Counted from the first letter of the stretch, positions 8,144 through 19,732 are shown. The stretch: DNA of 64,000 bases from Mycolicibacterium rutilum (GCF_900108565.1 NZ_LT629971.1:5580001-5644000), one strand, 5' to 3'. A program made the numbers and translations. The notes: generated by a model not told the origin, from the sequence alone.

Positions 8144-8665
8144 GTGAGCGCTTCCCGGACCGATCCGTCCGCCGCCGAACACCCGCCCACCGCGGTCGTC
8201 GCCCCGGTCATCGACTTCGAGCCGCCGCCGCTCGGGATGGCCGCCTGCTCCCCGCCGACCCCGACGGCACTGCGGCGCCGCAGCCCCGCAAGCGGTCGGG
8301 CGCCGCGTCAGGAGCATTTGCAGCGCGCCGCCCCGGCACCGGTGTCCGTCGCGCGGTCCGCGACCGTGTTCGCCGACGCGGCGCTGCGCCGGGTCCTCGA
8401 GGTGATCGACCGACGGCGCCCGGCCGCGCAGTTGCGCCCGCTGCTGGTGCCGGCGCTGACCGAGCACGTGCTCGCCCTGACCCGCTGTCCGCAGTCGGCG
8501 GCGGCCACGCTGCGCCGGGTCCGGTTGCGCATGGTCGACGCTGACGACAGCCCCGCCGCCGAGGTGTTCGGCACCTACAGCCGCGGGCCGCGGGTGCGCG
8601 CGATCGCGGCGCGCATCGCCTACGACGGGCACCGCTGGCGCGTCACCGCTCTGCAGATCGGCTGA
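8144..8665 (+). CDS. Rv3235-family small protein
   Basis: 173 residues from GTG 8144, which has GGAG seven bases upstream; an in-frame ATG at 8081 is possible but less well placed. The first 60 residues are proline/alanine-rich and look disordered. The C-terminal half (from about residue 68, SVARSATVFADAALRRVLEVIDRRRP to the end) is an alpha-beta fold ending RIAYDGHRWRVTALQIG, the part typical of the Rv3235 family found near secA1 in actinobacteria. It is divergent from the WS/DGAT gene and 15 bases ahead of the SRPBCC gene. No function is established that I know of. Confidence 0.72.
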   Translation: MSASRTDPSAAEHPPTAVVAPVIDFEPPPLGMAACSPPTPTALRRRSPASGRAPRQEHLQRAAPAPVSVARSATVFADAALRRVLEVIDRRRPAAQLRPLLVPALTEHVLALTRCPQSAAATLRRVRLRMVDADDSPAAEVFGTYSRGPRVRAIAARIAYDGHRWRVTALQIG

Positions 8666-8680
8666 CCTAGCCTTGACCGC

Positions 8681-9145
8681 ATGGCAGACACGGTCAGCGT
8701 GCAGCGGGTCATCGCGGCGCCCGCCCCGGCGATCTTCGCGTTACTCGCCGACGCCGCACAGCATTCCGCGTTCGACGGTTCGGGGACCGTCGACCATGCG
8801 CCCGGTGGCGCGCAGCCGCTGGCGCTGGGCGCCCGGTTCGGCATGTCGATGCGGGGGCGGCCGGAATCGCTGTTCCTGCCGTACCGCACGACCAACACCG
8901 TCGTCGAGTTCGAACCCGACCGGCGCATCGCGTGGAAGACCACGATCGGCCCGCTGGGTCTGATCGGCGGGCGGATCTGGCGCTACGAACTCGAACCCGC
9001 GCCCGACGGCACGCTGGTCCGCGAGACGTGGGACATCTCCGAGGACCGGCAGCGCCTGCTGCTCAGCAGGGGGTCGATGGCCACGCAGGCGCAGGACGGC
9101 ATGCGCGCGACGCTGGAACGCCTCGCGGCACTCCTCGAGCCCTAG
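8681..9145 (+). CDS. SRPBCC-superfamily (polyketide cyclase/START-like) protein
   Basis: 154 residues beginning VSVQRVIAAPAPAIFALLAD, the first strand and helix of the SRPBCC fold, with IAWKTTIGP and RIWRYELEPAPDGTLVRETWDI as later sheet strands and a long C-terminal helix (ATLERLAALLEP). These proteins bind hydrophobic ligands in a deep cavity. There is no signal peptide. It ends three bases before the end of secA1 on the opposite strand. Ligand and role cannot be deduced. Confidence 0.85.
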   Translation: MADTVSVQRVIAAPAPAIFALLADAAQHSAFDGSGTVDHAPGGAQPLALGARFGMSMRGRPESLFLPYRTTNTVVEFEPDRRIAWKTTIGPLGLIGGRIWRYELEPAPDGTLVRETWDISEDRQRLLLSRGSMATQAQDGMRATLERLAALLEP

Positions 9146-9148
9146 GGC

Positions 9149-11977
<2,829 letters not shown>

Positions 11978-12069
11978 GCTATATCCCCTATGGGTTGGAA
12001 GTCTTCAGCTGCACCCATGGTAGGTGACGTGCCTGAAAGCACGGTCCCGCTCCGGCGTGCGCGGCGGAA

Positions 12070-12105
12070 AGCGAAACCGGCCCGGCTCGGATGAGCCGGA
12101 CCGGT
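12070..12105 (-). terminator. Hairpin terminator downstream of hpf
   Basis: On the minus strand a 13-bp stem with one mismatch (arms 12093-12105 and 12076-12088) and a four-base loop is followed by TTTCGCTTT. It lies 22 bases past the hpf stop, between hpf and secA1. Confidence 0.6.
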
Positions 12106-12126
12106 CTCGGAATCAGGTTCTGCGGG

Positions 12127-12789
12127 TCAGGCCAGCCGGATGAGGCCGTAGTCGTAGGCATGCCTGCGGTACACCACGCACGGCCGGTCGGTCTCCTTGT
12201 CGTGGAACAGGAAGAAGTCGTGGCCGACCAGTTCCATCTGCGACAGCGCGTCGTCGACGGTCATCGGGGTGGCCGGGTGTTCTTTGACGCGCACGATCCG
12301 GCCCGGCGCGTGCTCGTCGAGCGGGGCGCTGTCGTGTTCCTCGACGGCCGTCGTCTCCACCGGCGGGGTGGTGATGGCGGTGGCTTTGGCGACCGACACC
12401 GGGGTCTTGTCCCCGTAGTGGATCTTGCGGCGGTCCTTGCTGCGGCGCAGCCGGTTCTCCAATTTGCTGACCGCGGACTCGAATGCGGCGTAGAAGCTGT
12501 CGGCGCAGGCCTCTCCGCGAACCACGGGGCCGCGACCGCGCGCGGTGATCTCCACGTGCTGACAGTTCTTGCGTTGACGTCGGTTGCGTTCGTGGTCGAG
12601 CTCGACGTCGAAAAGGTAGATGGTGCGGTCGAATCGTTCCAGGCGTGACAGTTTCTCTGCGACGTAGGTGCGGAAGTGGTCGGGGATCTCGACGTTGCGG
12701 CCGGTGACCGCGACCTCGGCGCGCGGCCGGGTTTCGGGTGCTTCGTCCTCGATCACCATGGTGCGGGAGTCCAGGGATTGGCTTGACAT
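12127..12789 (-). CDS. hpf: Long-form ribosome hibernation promoting factor
   Basis: 220 residues from ATG 12789 (MSSQSLDSRTMVIEDE). The N-terminal half (about 32-130) is the S30AE/RaiA fold: RNVEIPDHFRTYVAEKLSRLERFD, then CQHVEITARGRGPVVRGE and YAAFESAVSKLENRLRRSKDR. After a linker, the C-terminal domain (about 165-220) has QMELVGHDFFLFHDKETDRP and VVYRRHAYDYGLIRL, the dimerisation tail of long HPF. It binds the 30S decoding centre and silences or dimerises ribosomes in stasis. Gene order corresponds to Rv3241c / the mycobacterial MPY-RafS protein. The 295-base upstream leader is unusually long for this window. A frame extended upstream to 12915 lacks conservation features and I reject it. 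Confidence 0.93.
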   Translation of the reverse strand: MSSQSLDSRTMVIEDEAPETRPRAEVAVTGRNVEIPDHFRTYVAEKLSRLERFDRTIYLFDVELDHERNRRQRKNCQHVEITARGRGPVVRGEACADSFYAAFESAVSKLENRLRRSKDRRKIHYGDKTPVSVAKATAITTPPVETTAVEEHDSAPLDEHAPGRIVRVKEHPATPMTVDDALSQMELVGHDFFLFHDKETDRPCVVYRRHAYDYGLIRLA

Positions 12790-13084
12790 GCTTGGCAACT
12801 CGTTTCTTTGGCGTCCGCACGCTTCAGCGTGCCCGGGTTGTCGTGGGAGTCGCACCGACGTGGCATGCATGTCTCGCCGCTCGCCGCTCGCCGGTGCAAG
12901 GTGTCGACTACTCACCTCCTACCGCTCGCGGGCGATGTTGGCGCTTCGATCCTGAGCGCCGCCGTGAGTCATTCACGGGTGTTGGTGCCGACGGTAGTCC
13001 GAGTTCACCCCGTCGTGCCACTAATTCGACGACCCGTTTTCTGTTCTTCACACAGGTTTGATAGTGGGGTGACCGCGGTGCAGG
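12790..13084 (-). promoter_or_regulatory. hpf upstream region with leader hairpin
   Basis: 295 bases without a convincing gene. It holds a perfect hairpin GCACGC-TTCA-GCGTGC at 12817-12832, 28 bases before the hpf start, and a triple 7-base direct repeat (TCGCCGC, TCGCCGC, TCGCCGG) near 12873-12893. Its AT content is higher near 13015-13065. A regulated promoter with a structured leader is likely, but I cannot place promoter elements with confidence. Confidence 0.45.
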
Positions 13085-13714
13085 TCAGGCGTTCGCCACA
13101 ACCAGCACGGCCGCCACGCGTGTCCCACGGGTTTGCAGGACGCGGACCGATTCGGCGGCGGTCGCGCCGGTGGTGACGATGTCGTCGACGACGAGCACCT
13201 CGCCGCCGACCGCGCGCAGCGCCTTGATGCGCCCGGCGATGTTGCGCTGCCGGTCCGCGGTCGACAAGCCGACGGAGTCGGCGACGAACGCGCGGGTCCG
13301 CAGCGCGGCCGCGACGGTGACACCCGGCAGGCCCGCGGTCGCGGCGCGGGCGGTCCTTGCCACCGGGTCTCCCCCGCGCCGGCGCGCCGCCCACGCTCGC
13401 GTCGGTGCGGGCACCACCGTCAGCGGTGTGTCGAGCAGTCCCCAGGTCAGCAGGTGCAGCAGGCCGGTGCGCAGCGCGCCGGCCAGCACGGGGATCAGGT
13501 CGGCGCGGCCGTGCTCCTTGACCGCAACGACGGCCCGCCGCCGCGGCCCGGCGTAGCGGCCCAGCGAGAAGACCGGCACGCCGGGGTCGAGCCGCGGCGT
13601 GACCAGGTGCGGTTCGTCGGCGCGCACCGTCAGCGCGGCGGCACAGTCACCGCACCACCGCGTCGAGGGGGCGCCGCAGCCGCCGCACTGCAGCGGCAGG
13701 ATCAGATCGAGCAT
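13085..13714 (-). CDS. ComFC-type phosphoribosyltransferase
   Basis: 209 residues. An N-terminal zinc-finger-like pair of motifs, QCGGCG (9-14) and WCGDC, is followed by a type I phosphoribosyltransferase fold whose PRPP loop reads VLVVDDIVTTGATAAES near 175-191. This is the ComFC/GntX arrangement; in competent bacteria ComFC assists DNA uptake, and in mycobacteria the role is unproven. It matches Rv3242c, in the same position next to hpf and secA1. The gene lies upstream of hpf on the same strand but 295 bases away, so it is probably a separate unit. Confidence 0.9.
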   Translation of the reverse strand: MLDLILPLQCGGCGAPSTRWCGDCAAALTVRADEPHLVTPRLDPGVPVFSLGRYAGPRRRAVVAVKEHGRADLIPVLAGALRTGLLHLLTWGLLDTPLTVVPAPTRAWAARRRGGDPVARTARAATAGLPGVTVAAALRTRAFVADSVGLSTADRQRNIAGRIKALRAVGGEVLVVDDIVTTGATAAESVRVLQTRGTRVAAVLVVANA

Positions 13715-13759
13715 GCCCGCAGTGTCGCGCCACGGTCCGACATCCGCGGCCTGTGCGTG

Positions 13760-14167
13760 TCAGCCGCGGACGATCGAATCGCCCTGCACCGAAACGGTTT
13801 CGGTCTGCAGCGGTCGGCTGGCCGGGCCCTTGGCCACCGACCCGTCGAGGTTGAACCTGCTGCCGTGGCAGGGGCACTGGATGAGACCGTCGGCGACCTT
13901 GTTGACCGCACAGCCCGCGTGGGTGCACGTCGTCGAGAACGCCAGGAACTCACCCGCCGTCGGCTGCGTGACCACGACCTCGTCGACGATCACCCCGGCG
14001 CCGACGGGCACGTCGGAGGTCTTGGTGAGCACGTTCGCCGCGGCGGTCGAGCCGGTCGGCGTGTCCGCCGGTGGCGCCTCGGGCTTCTTGCCGTAGGTGC
14101 TGCATGCGGCGAGCGTGGTCGCCGCGGCGCCGAGTCCGGCGCCGATGAGGAAGTGTTTGCGGTCCAT
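13760..14167 (-). CDS. Rieske [2Fe-2S] lipoprotein
   Basis: 135 residues. The N-terminus MDRKHFLIGAGLGAAATTLAAC has a charged start, hydrophobic core and lipobox LAAC with Cys 22 as the lipidation site, so it should sit outside the membrane. There is no twin-arginine pair. The Rieske boxes are CTHAGC (81-86) and CPCHGS (98-103). By analogy with bc1-type proteins, Cys81, His83, Cys98 and His101 would bind the cluster, and Cys86-Cys100 would form the disulfide. It follows the DUF6529 membrane gene by 13 bases and is the last of three co-directional genes. A function as an extracytoplasmic one-electron carrier fits; the partner enzyme is unknown. Confidence 0.9.
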   Translation of the reverse strand: MDRKHFLIGAGLGAAATTLAACSTYGKKPEAPPADTPTGSTAAANVLTKTSDVPVGAGVIVDEVVVTQPTAGEFLAFSTTCTHAGCAVNKVADGLIQCPCHGSRFNLDGSVAKGPASRPLQTETVSVQGDSIVRG

Positions 14168-14180
14168 GGCGTTCCTGTTC

Positions 14181-14762
14181 TCAGAGCGTGATGCCGGACG
14201 TCTGGAAGAACCACAGGGCTGAGGTCAGCCAGACGTACACCAGGCCGAAGAACAGCAGTCCCCCGGCGATCGGGATGACCCATCCTCGCAGTCCCCGCCG
14301 GGTCAGCAGGATCATTTTGGTGACGAAGACGCCGTAGAAGAAGCATCCGAACAGCGAGTGGAAGAACACCCGGCCGTCGGTGTCGCCGAACCCGAGCGCG
14401 TAGAGGCAGTGCACCGCGACGGGCACGCTCGCCAGCACGGCCAGCCGTCCCGACCACACGTGCGCGGGGCCGATCCACGCCGGGACGCGCCCGGGCGTCA
14501 GCCGGTACATGACGAACGCCGACACCAGCTGGAACAGCGCCAGCGCCAGCGCCAACGTCGCCAGCCACGACTTGACCGCGGTACCGCTGGAGAATCCGGC
14601 GATGTTAATCGAGAAGAACTGCGGCTCATGGAGTTTGGCGAAGACGCCGAGCCCGACGGCGACCAGCGCGCCGATCGCCACGGCGATGAGCATCGCGGTG
14701 TCCGCCGGCGCGCCCGCCCTCAGCCGTTCGGTGGCGGTGTCAGTCAAGCCGGAGTCAGTCAT
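14181..14762 (-). CDS. DUF6529-type polytopic membrane protein, possible haem-bearing
   Basis: 193 residues with five predicted transmembrane segments (about 24-42, 64-86, 108-125, 132-150, 160-182). Histidines lie in or next to helices at HVWSGR, VHCLYALGF and HSLFGC, a pattern reminiscent of cytochrome b561/ferric reductase-like proteins, but no family signature proves haem binding. The start overlaps the preceding gene by eight bases, and the Rieske lipoprotein gene follows 13 bases later. The context therefore suggests a membrane electron-transfer pair. I recall this type of protein as DUF6529; the name is a recollection, not a search. Confidence 0.72.
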   Translation of the reverse strand: MTDSGLTDTATERLRAGAPADTAMLIAVAIGALVAVGLGVFAKLHEPQFFSINIAGFSSGTAVKSWLATLALALALFQLVSAFVMYRLTPGRVPAWIGPAHVWSGRLAVLASVPVAVHCLYALGFGDTDGRVFFHSLFGCFFYGVFVTKMILLTRRGLRGWVIPIAGGLLFFGLVYVWLTSALWFFQTSGITL

Positions 14763-15414
14763 TGCCGTCGCCGTTCACCCGCACGGCGCTGACGGTGCGC
14801 CCGCCGATCACCGACGTGCCGTCGGCGGACAGCTCGGGTGCGGGCTTGGTCGAGCCGTCGATGCTCTTGAGCACGCCGGTCACCGCGCCGGCCGAGTCGA
14901 CGATCCAGCTGCTGCGCAACCCGACCTCGTCGTAGACGTACAGCCCCGCCGGCGACTGGGCGGCGGGGGCGGTGAAGTCCCATCGCTTCTGCCCGATCCA
15001 CAGGGTGCCGACGACGGTGTCGTCGCGCAGGCGGCCCTCGAGGCGGCTGGTCTTGTCCTGGCTGGCCAGGCTGACGGCGCCGTTCACGGCGTTGCCGCGC
15101 ATCCAGGACTCGACGGCGTTGCCGTCGCAGGCGTACGCGACGGCCTTCTGCCCGTCGACGGAGACGTCGAGCGTGATGACACCGGCGGCGGTCGGGATCT
15201 TGCCGATGTAGTCGGCCTTGGCGGGGAACACCGGCGCGGGTTTCTGAGCGGGTTTCTCGGCGGGCTTCGGGGCGGGCGCCTGCGCGGACGACGGCGCCGG
15301 GCTCGCGACGCGCGCGGCCGGTGCCGGCTCCTCGTTGGCGACGTTGACGAACCACATACCGGTCCCGACGGCGGCGGCCGCGCACAACGTGACGAGTGGA
15401 CCGCGGATCTTCAT
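14755..15414 (-). CDS. Membrane-anchored or exported protein of unknown function
   Basis: 219 residues. A single N-terminal hydrophobic segment (7-25) is followed by an Ala/Pro-rich linker (about 30-63) with lysine-proline repeats, then a beta-rich domain with motifs such as YIGKIPTAAGVITLDVSVDG, AVAYACDGNAVESWMRG and WDFTAPAAQSPAGLYVYDE. This looks like an uncleaved signal anchor holding an extracytoplasmic domain on a stalk. It is the first gene of the operon with the DUF6529 protein (eight-base overlap) and the Rieske lipoprotein. I do not recognise the domain. It could be the substrate-facing or assembly component of that module. Confidence 0.75.
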   Translation of the reverse strand: MKIRGPLVTLCAAAAVGTGMWFVNVANEEPAPAARVASPAPSSAQAPAPKPAEKPAQKPAPVFPAKADYIGKIPTAAGVITLDVSVDGQKAVAYACDGNAVESWMRGNAVNGAVSLASQDKTSRLEGRLRDDTVVGTLWIGQKRWDFTAPAAQSPAGLYVYDEVGLRSSWIVDSAGAVTGVLKSIDGSTKPAPELSADGTSVIGGRTVSAVRVNGDGND

Positions 15415-15502
15415 GTTCGACTCCTGGCTGCTTCAGCGGCGCCCGGTGGCGTCCGTTGACCAGCACGACGAGTCACCGTCGAAGAAGGTTCAACCAGTCG
15501 GC

Positions 15503-17263
15503 TCAGCCGGGCAGCACCGGTTCGGCGCGCGGCACCATCAGCGGCCGCACCTCGGCCCACGCCGGATCGTCCTCGGCCGCCGACCCGGACAGCTGCAGCA
15601 CGCCGCGGGCGTCGGCGACGTACACCGTCGACGGGTTGGCCGCGACGGTGGTGACCGGCATCGCCAGGTTGCGGCTCGGGCCGTCGGAGTTGACGCCGTC
15701 GAGGTTGACGTAGGAGACCGGGTGCTGCGGGTCGGTGCGGCTGACCACGATGTCGTCGCCGGTGCGCCAGGACAGCGACACCACGGTGTTGCCGAGGCCG
15801 TAGCCCAACCGGCGCGGGTAGGTCAACGCGAACCCGCCGCCCGCGGTCTGCTCGACGCCGGCCAGGATCACCTGCCCGTCGATCACCATCGCGGCGCGGG
15901 TGCCGTCGCGCGACAACTGCAACTCGGTGATGACACCGGGGAACCGACTCGACACCGGCGTCAGGTCGACGGGGATGCGCGCGGGCTGCCCCGAGGCGTC
16001 CTGGATGACGCGCACCACGTTGTTGCCGTCGACCACCACCCACACCGCGTGGTCCAGCGACCAGCTGGGCCGCGACAGGCTGCGGGCGTCGAGCGCCTGC
16101 GACGCGTCGCCGCCGAGCGGACCGACCCACAGCGACGACGCCATGTCGGGCGCTCCCGGCCGCAGCGTGACGATCGAAGCGACCTCCTGACCGGTGCGCG
16201 ACACCGCCGCCGCGGTCTGGTCGGGCATCTGGCCGAACGGCCCCGGCACCCGCGGGGTGCGCTGCCCGTCGAGCGCGACCAGCGAGCCGGCCACCAGCGC
16301 GTGCAGCCCGGCGGCCGCGCCCGAGGCCGCGCCCGGGTCGGTGGCCGCGACGTTGGTGGTCTCCCACCCCTCGGCGAACCGGTCGTCGAGGGCGGCGCCG
16401 TCGGCGTTGATCACATAGGGGCCGTTGATCCCCGCCCGGTTCAGCGTCCAGATGAGTTGCGCCGCGAGCAGTTGCCTGCTGTGCGGATCGGTGGTCGACA
16501 GGTTGTCCAGGTCGATCCTGGCGCCGCCGTAGCCGCGGCCCACACCCATCTTGCCGCCGTCGGCCCGCGTCACCGGGCCGCGCAGCTTCAGCGGCGGGCC
16601 CAGCAGGTTGCGCACCGTGTTGGCCATCTCCGGGCGCGGCCCGGCGATCAGCTTGCTGACCAGTTCGGTGGCCAGCTGGTCGGGGTCGGACACCGCGACG
16701 TACCGCGGGTCGGGCACCACGGTGCTGCCGGTCGGGTCGACGAAGTACAGGGTGTTGCGCTTGTAGGTCGCCTGGAACTGCTGCCAGTCCAGGAACACGC
16801 CGTTGGGCAGTTTGTCGATGCGCCAGCCGCCGGGGGTCTTCACCAGTTCGATCGGCCCGGGATCGGGCAGCGCGCCCTCCCCGGTCTCGAACACGCCCAT
16901 GTCCGACAGCGAGCCGAGGATGTCGGCTCGCATGGTCACCGAAACCCGTTCGGGCGTGCGGGTCTCGACGAACACCACGTTGTCGATCAGCAGCGCGCTG
17001 CCCGCGTCGTCCCAACCGCTGGAGGCCGATTCGGTCAAGAACTGGCGGGCGGCCAGGTGCCGGTTCGCGGGATCGGCGGTGGCTTTGAGAAATTCGCGCA
17101 GCAACACGTCGGGGTCCATGCCGGGCGTCGGCTTGGGCAGGCTGGGCGGCGCGGGGCGGTCGACGGTGCCGATCGCCTGCGGCGCCGACGAACTGGGCAC
17201 GCCAGCGCACCCGGTGAGCGCGAACATCAGCAGCGCCGCGACCGCCGACACCAGGCGTTTCAC
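15503..17263 (-). CDS. lpqB: Lipoprotein LpqB
   Basis: 586 residues. Signal peptide with lipobox LTGC (Cys 19). The N-terminal GerMN-type region includes DVLLREFLKATADPANRHLAARQFLTES; the rest is a beta-propeller-like domain (TDPHSRQLLAAQLIWTLNRAG, PGVITELQLSRDGTRAAMVIDG). LpqB interacts with the extracytoplasmic domain of the sensor MtrB and tunes MtrA phosphorylation in mycobacteria. The gene begins four bases inside the end of mtrB (ATG-TGA overlap at 17260-17263), in the conserved mtrA-mtrB-lpqB order. Confidence 0.96.
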   Translation of the reverse strand: MKRLVSAVAALLMFALTGCAGVPSSSAPQAIGTVDRPAPPSLPKPTPGMDPDVLLREFLKATADPANRHLAARQFLTESASSGWDDAGSALLIDNVVFVETRTPERVSVTMRADILGSLSDMGVFETGEGALPDPGPIELVKTPGGWRIDKLPNGVFLDWQQFQATYKRNTLYFVDPTGSTVVPDPRYVAVSDPDQLATELVSKLIAGPRPEMANTVRNLLGPPLKLRGPVTRADGGKMGVGRGYGGARIDLDNLSTTDPHSRQLLAAQLIWTLNRAGINGPYVINADGAALDDRFAEGWETTNVAATDPGAASGAAAGLHALVAGSLVALDGQRTPRVPGPFGQMPDQTAAAVSRTGQEVASIVTLRPGAPDMASSLWVGPLGGDASQALDARSLSRPSWSLDHAVWVVVDGNNVVRVIQDASGQPARIPVDLTPVSSRFPGVITELQLSRDGTRAAMVIDGQVILAGVEQTAGGGFALTYPRRLGYGLGNTVVSLSWRTGDDIVVSRTDPQHPVSYVNLDGVNSDGPSRNLAMPVTTVAANPSTVYVADARGVLQLSGSAAEDDPAWAEVRPLMVPRAEPVLPG

Positions 17264-18906
17264 ACGCTCTCCTGCGCGTGCTCGCGGTCGCGGCTGGAGC
17301 GCGGAACATCCTCGGGCTCAACGGGTTTCATCGGCAGCGGGCTGGTGGTGACCTTGTGGCCGCGCACCAGCGGCAGCGTCAGCCGGAAGCAGGCGCCCTT
17401 ACCGGGCTCTCCCCACGCCTCCAGCCGGCCCTGGTGCAGCCGGGCGTCCTCGATGCTGATCGCCAGGCCCAGGCCGGTGCCGCCGGAGCGCCGCACCCGC
17501 GACGGATCCGATCGCCAGAACCGGCTGAACACCAGCTTCTCCTCACCCGGGCGCAGCCCCACCCCGTAGTCGCGGACCGTGACCGCGACGGTGTCCTCGT
17601 CGGCGGCCATCCGGATGCGGACCGGCTTGTGTTCGGCGTGGTCGATGGCGTTGGCGATCAGGTTGCGCAGGATCCGCTCGACCCGCCGCGGGTCCACCTC
17701 GGCGATCACCTCGGTGGCCGGCATCTCCTCGATCAGCTCGATGTCGGCGTCGGCGGCGAGGTGGCCGACGTTCTCCAGCGCGCTCTTGACCGTCGACCGC
17801 AGATCGACCGACTCCACCGACAGTTCGGCGACACCGGCGTCGTGCCGCGAGATCTCCAGCAGGTCGTTGAGCAGCGTCTCGAACCGGTCGAGTTCGCTGA
17901 CCATCAGCTCGGTCGACCGGCGCAGCGCGGGGTCGAGGTCGTCGCTGTGGTCGTGGATCAGGTCGGCGGCCATCCGCACCGTCGTCAGCGGGGTGCGCAG
18001 CTCGTGGCTGACGTCGGAGGTGAACCGGCGCTGCAGGTTGCCGAACTCCTCGAGCTGGGTGATCTGGCGGTGCAGGCTCTCGGCCATGTCGTTGAACGAG
18101 ACGGCCAGCCGCGCCATGTCGTCCTCGCCGCGCACCGGCATCCGCTCGGTCAGGTGGCCTTCGGCGAACCGTTCGGCGATGCGCGACGCCGACCGCACCG
18201 GCAGCACGATCTGGCGGGCCACCAGCAGCGCGATCGCGGCGAGCAGCCCGAGCAGCACCACCCCGCCGGTGGCCATGGTGCCGCGCACCAACGCGATCGT
18301 GGACTCCTCGTTGTTGAGCGGGAAGATCAGGTACAGCTCGAGGTTGGTCACCGACGACGACGTCGGGCTGCCGACGATCAGCGCGGGCCCGGAGAAGCTG
18401 TCGGTGTGCACGGTCGCGTACTGGTAGCTGACCTGCCCGGCCTTGACGAATTCGCGCAGCGCCTCGGGCACCTGCTGCACCGGGCCCGCCGCGGTGGCCG
18501 CGCGGGGCCCGTCGCCGGGCACCACCAACACCGCGTCGAACGTCCCGGCCAGCCCGGGCCCGGCATCGGCGGTGCGGTCGATGAGCGTGTTACGCGCCAG
18601 CTGCAGGCTGCTGTCCAGCGAGCGGGTCTCCTCGCCGCCGACGATCCCGCTGACCGTGGTGCGGGCGCGGTCGATCTCCTCGGTGGCCGCGCGCACCTTC
18701 ACCTCGAGGATGCGGTCGGTGATCTGGCTGGTCAGCACGAAGCCCAGGACCAGGATGACGGCCAGCGACAGGCCCAGCGTCAGCGAGACGACACGCAGTT
18801 GCAGGGACCGCCGCCAGGCGAGGCTCAATGCCCGGCCGAGTGCGCCCAGACCGCGCACCAGCGGCGCCGAACGCCGGTGGATGCGCCGCCTCGAACTGAA
18901 GATCAC
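17260..18906 (-). CDS. mtrB: Sensor histidine kinase MtrB
   Basis: 548 residues. Two transmembrane helices (about 40-62 and 212-235) flank an extracytoplasmic sensor domain; then come a HAMP segment (ARQIVLPVRSASRIAERF), the phosphoacceptor box FTSDVSHELRTPLTTVR and ATPase boxes NLIANAIDHAEH, VRDYGVGL and GGTGLGLAI. It phosphorylates MtrA and controls cell division, wall metabolism and dnaA expression in mycobacteria. The basic N-terminus (SSRRRIHRRSAPLVRGLG) lies in the cytoplasm. The gene lies 58 bases downstream of mtrA and overlaps lpqB by four bases. Confidence 0.97.
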   Translation of the reverse strand: MIFSSRRRIHRRSAPLVRGLGALGRALSLAWRRSLQLRVVSLTLGLSLAVILVLGFVLTSQITDRILEVKVRAATEEIDRARTTVSGIVGGEETRSLDSSLQLARNTLIDRTADAGPGLAGTFDAVLVVPGDGPRAATAAGPVQQVPEALREFVKAGQVSYQYATVHTDSFSGPALIVGSPTSSSVTNLELYLIFPLNNEESTIALVRGTMATGGVVLLGLLAAIALLVARQIVLPVRSASRIAERFAEGHLTERMPVRGEDDMARLAVSFNDMAESLHRQITQLEEFGNLQRRFTSDVSHELRTPLTTVRMAADLIHDHSDDLDPALRRSTELMVSELDRFETLLNDLLEISRHDAGVAELSVESVDLRSTVKSALENVGHLAADADIELIEEMPATEVIAEVDPRRVERILRNLIANAIDHAEHKPVRIRMAADEDTVAVTVRDYGVGLRPGEEKLVFSRFWRSDPSRVRRSGGTGLGLAISIEDARLHQGRLEAWGEPGKGACFRLTLPLVRGHKVTTSPLPMKPVEPEDVPRSSRDREHAQESV

Positions 18907-18964
18907 GGCGACCGCCGAGCGCCAGAACCATACTCGGTCACCAGGACGGTGAGACCGTCAGGGG

Positions 18965-19651
18965 TCACGGAGGTCCGGCCTTGTATCCCACTCCTCGAAC
19001 GGTCAACACCACCTGCGGGTTCTCCGGGTCCTTCTCGACCTTGGCCCGCAACCGTTGAACATGCACGTTCACCAAACGGGTGTCCGCGGGGTGACGGTAC
19101 CCCCACACCTGTTCGAGCAGCACATCACGAGTAAACACCTGACGCGGTTTGCGCGCCAACGCCACCAACAGGTCGAACTCAAGCGGTGTCAGCGAAATCT
19201 GCTCGCCCTGCCGGGTGACCTTGTGGGCGGGCACGTCGATGTCGACGTCGCCGATGGACAGCAGCTCGGCAGGCTCGTCCTCGTTGCGCCGCAGCCGGGC
19301 CCGCACGCGCGCGACGAGTTCCTTCGGCTTGAACGGCTTCATCACGTAGTCGTCGGCGCCGGATTCCAGGCCGAGCACCACGTCGACGGTGTCGGTCTTG
19401 GCGGTGAGCATCACGATCGGCACACCGGAGTCGGCGCGCAGCACGCGGCACACGTCGATGCCGTTCATGCCGGGCAGCATCAGGTCGAGCAGCACCAGGT
19501 CGGGCCGCAGCTCGCGCACCGCGGTGAGCGCCTGTGTGCCGTCACCGATCACGGCGGTGTCGAAACCCTCTCCGCGCAGCACGATGGTGAGCATCTCGGC
19601 CAGCGAGGGGTCATCGTCGACAACCAGAATCCTTTGCCTCATGGTGTCCAT
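18965..19651 (-). CDS. mtrA: Response regulator MtrA
   Basis: 228 residues from ATG 19651 (MDTMRQRILVVDDD), which reproduces the known MtrA start and length; upstream in-frame codons to 19714 are rejected. The receiver domain has the acidic pair in VVDDDPS, the phosphoacceptor Asp in LVLLDLMLPGMNG and the Lys of DYVMKPFKPKEL. The winged helix-turn-helix of OmpR/PhoB type ends with RLVNVHVQRLRAKVEKDPE and TVRGVGYKAGPP. It is essential in M. tuberculosis, directly controlling genes such as dnaA, fbpB and ripA. Confidence 0.98.
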   Translation of the reverse strand: MDTMRQRILVVDDDPSLAEMLTIVLRGEGFDTAVIGDGTQALTAVRELRPDLVLLDLMLPGMNGIDVCRVLRADSGVPIVMLTAKTDTVDVVLGLESGADDYVMKPFKPKELVARVRARLRRNEDEPAELLSIGDVDIDVPAHKVTRQGEQISLTPLEFDLLVALARKPRQVFTRDVLLEQVWGYRHPADTRLVNVHVQRLRAKVEKDPENPQVVLTVRGVGYKAGPP

Positions 19652-19732
19652 GGTGTCACCGAAATGCGATAAACCCCGGCTACCACGCAGGGCGTTTCGC
19701 GTGTTGACCGGCAAGCCCGCCGGATCCCGCCG

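Noticed and set aside
15335..17569. Long plus-strand frame opposite lpqB
   Set aside because: Shadow of lpqB and mtrB; low-complexity Arg/Gly/His composition.
18907..18964. Separate small gene between mtrA and mtrB
   Set aside because: Only 58 bases, no start with ribosome site; probably untranslated spacer.
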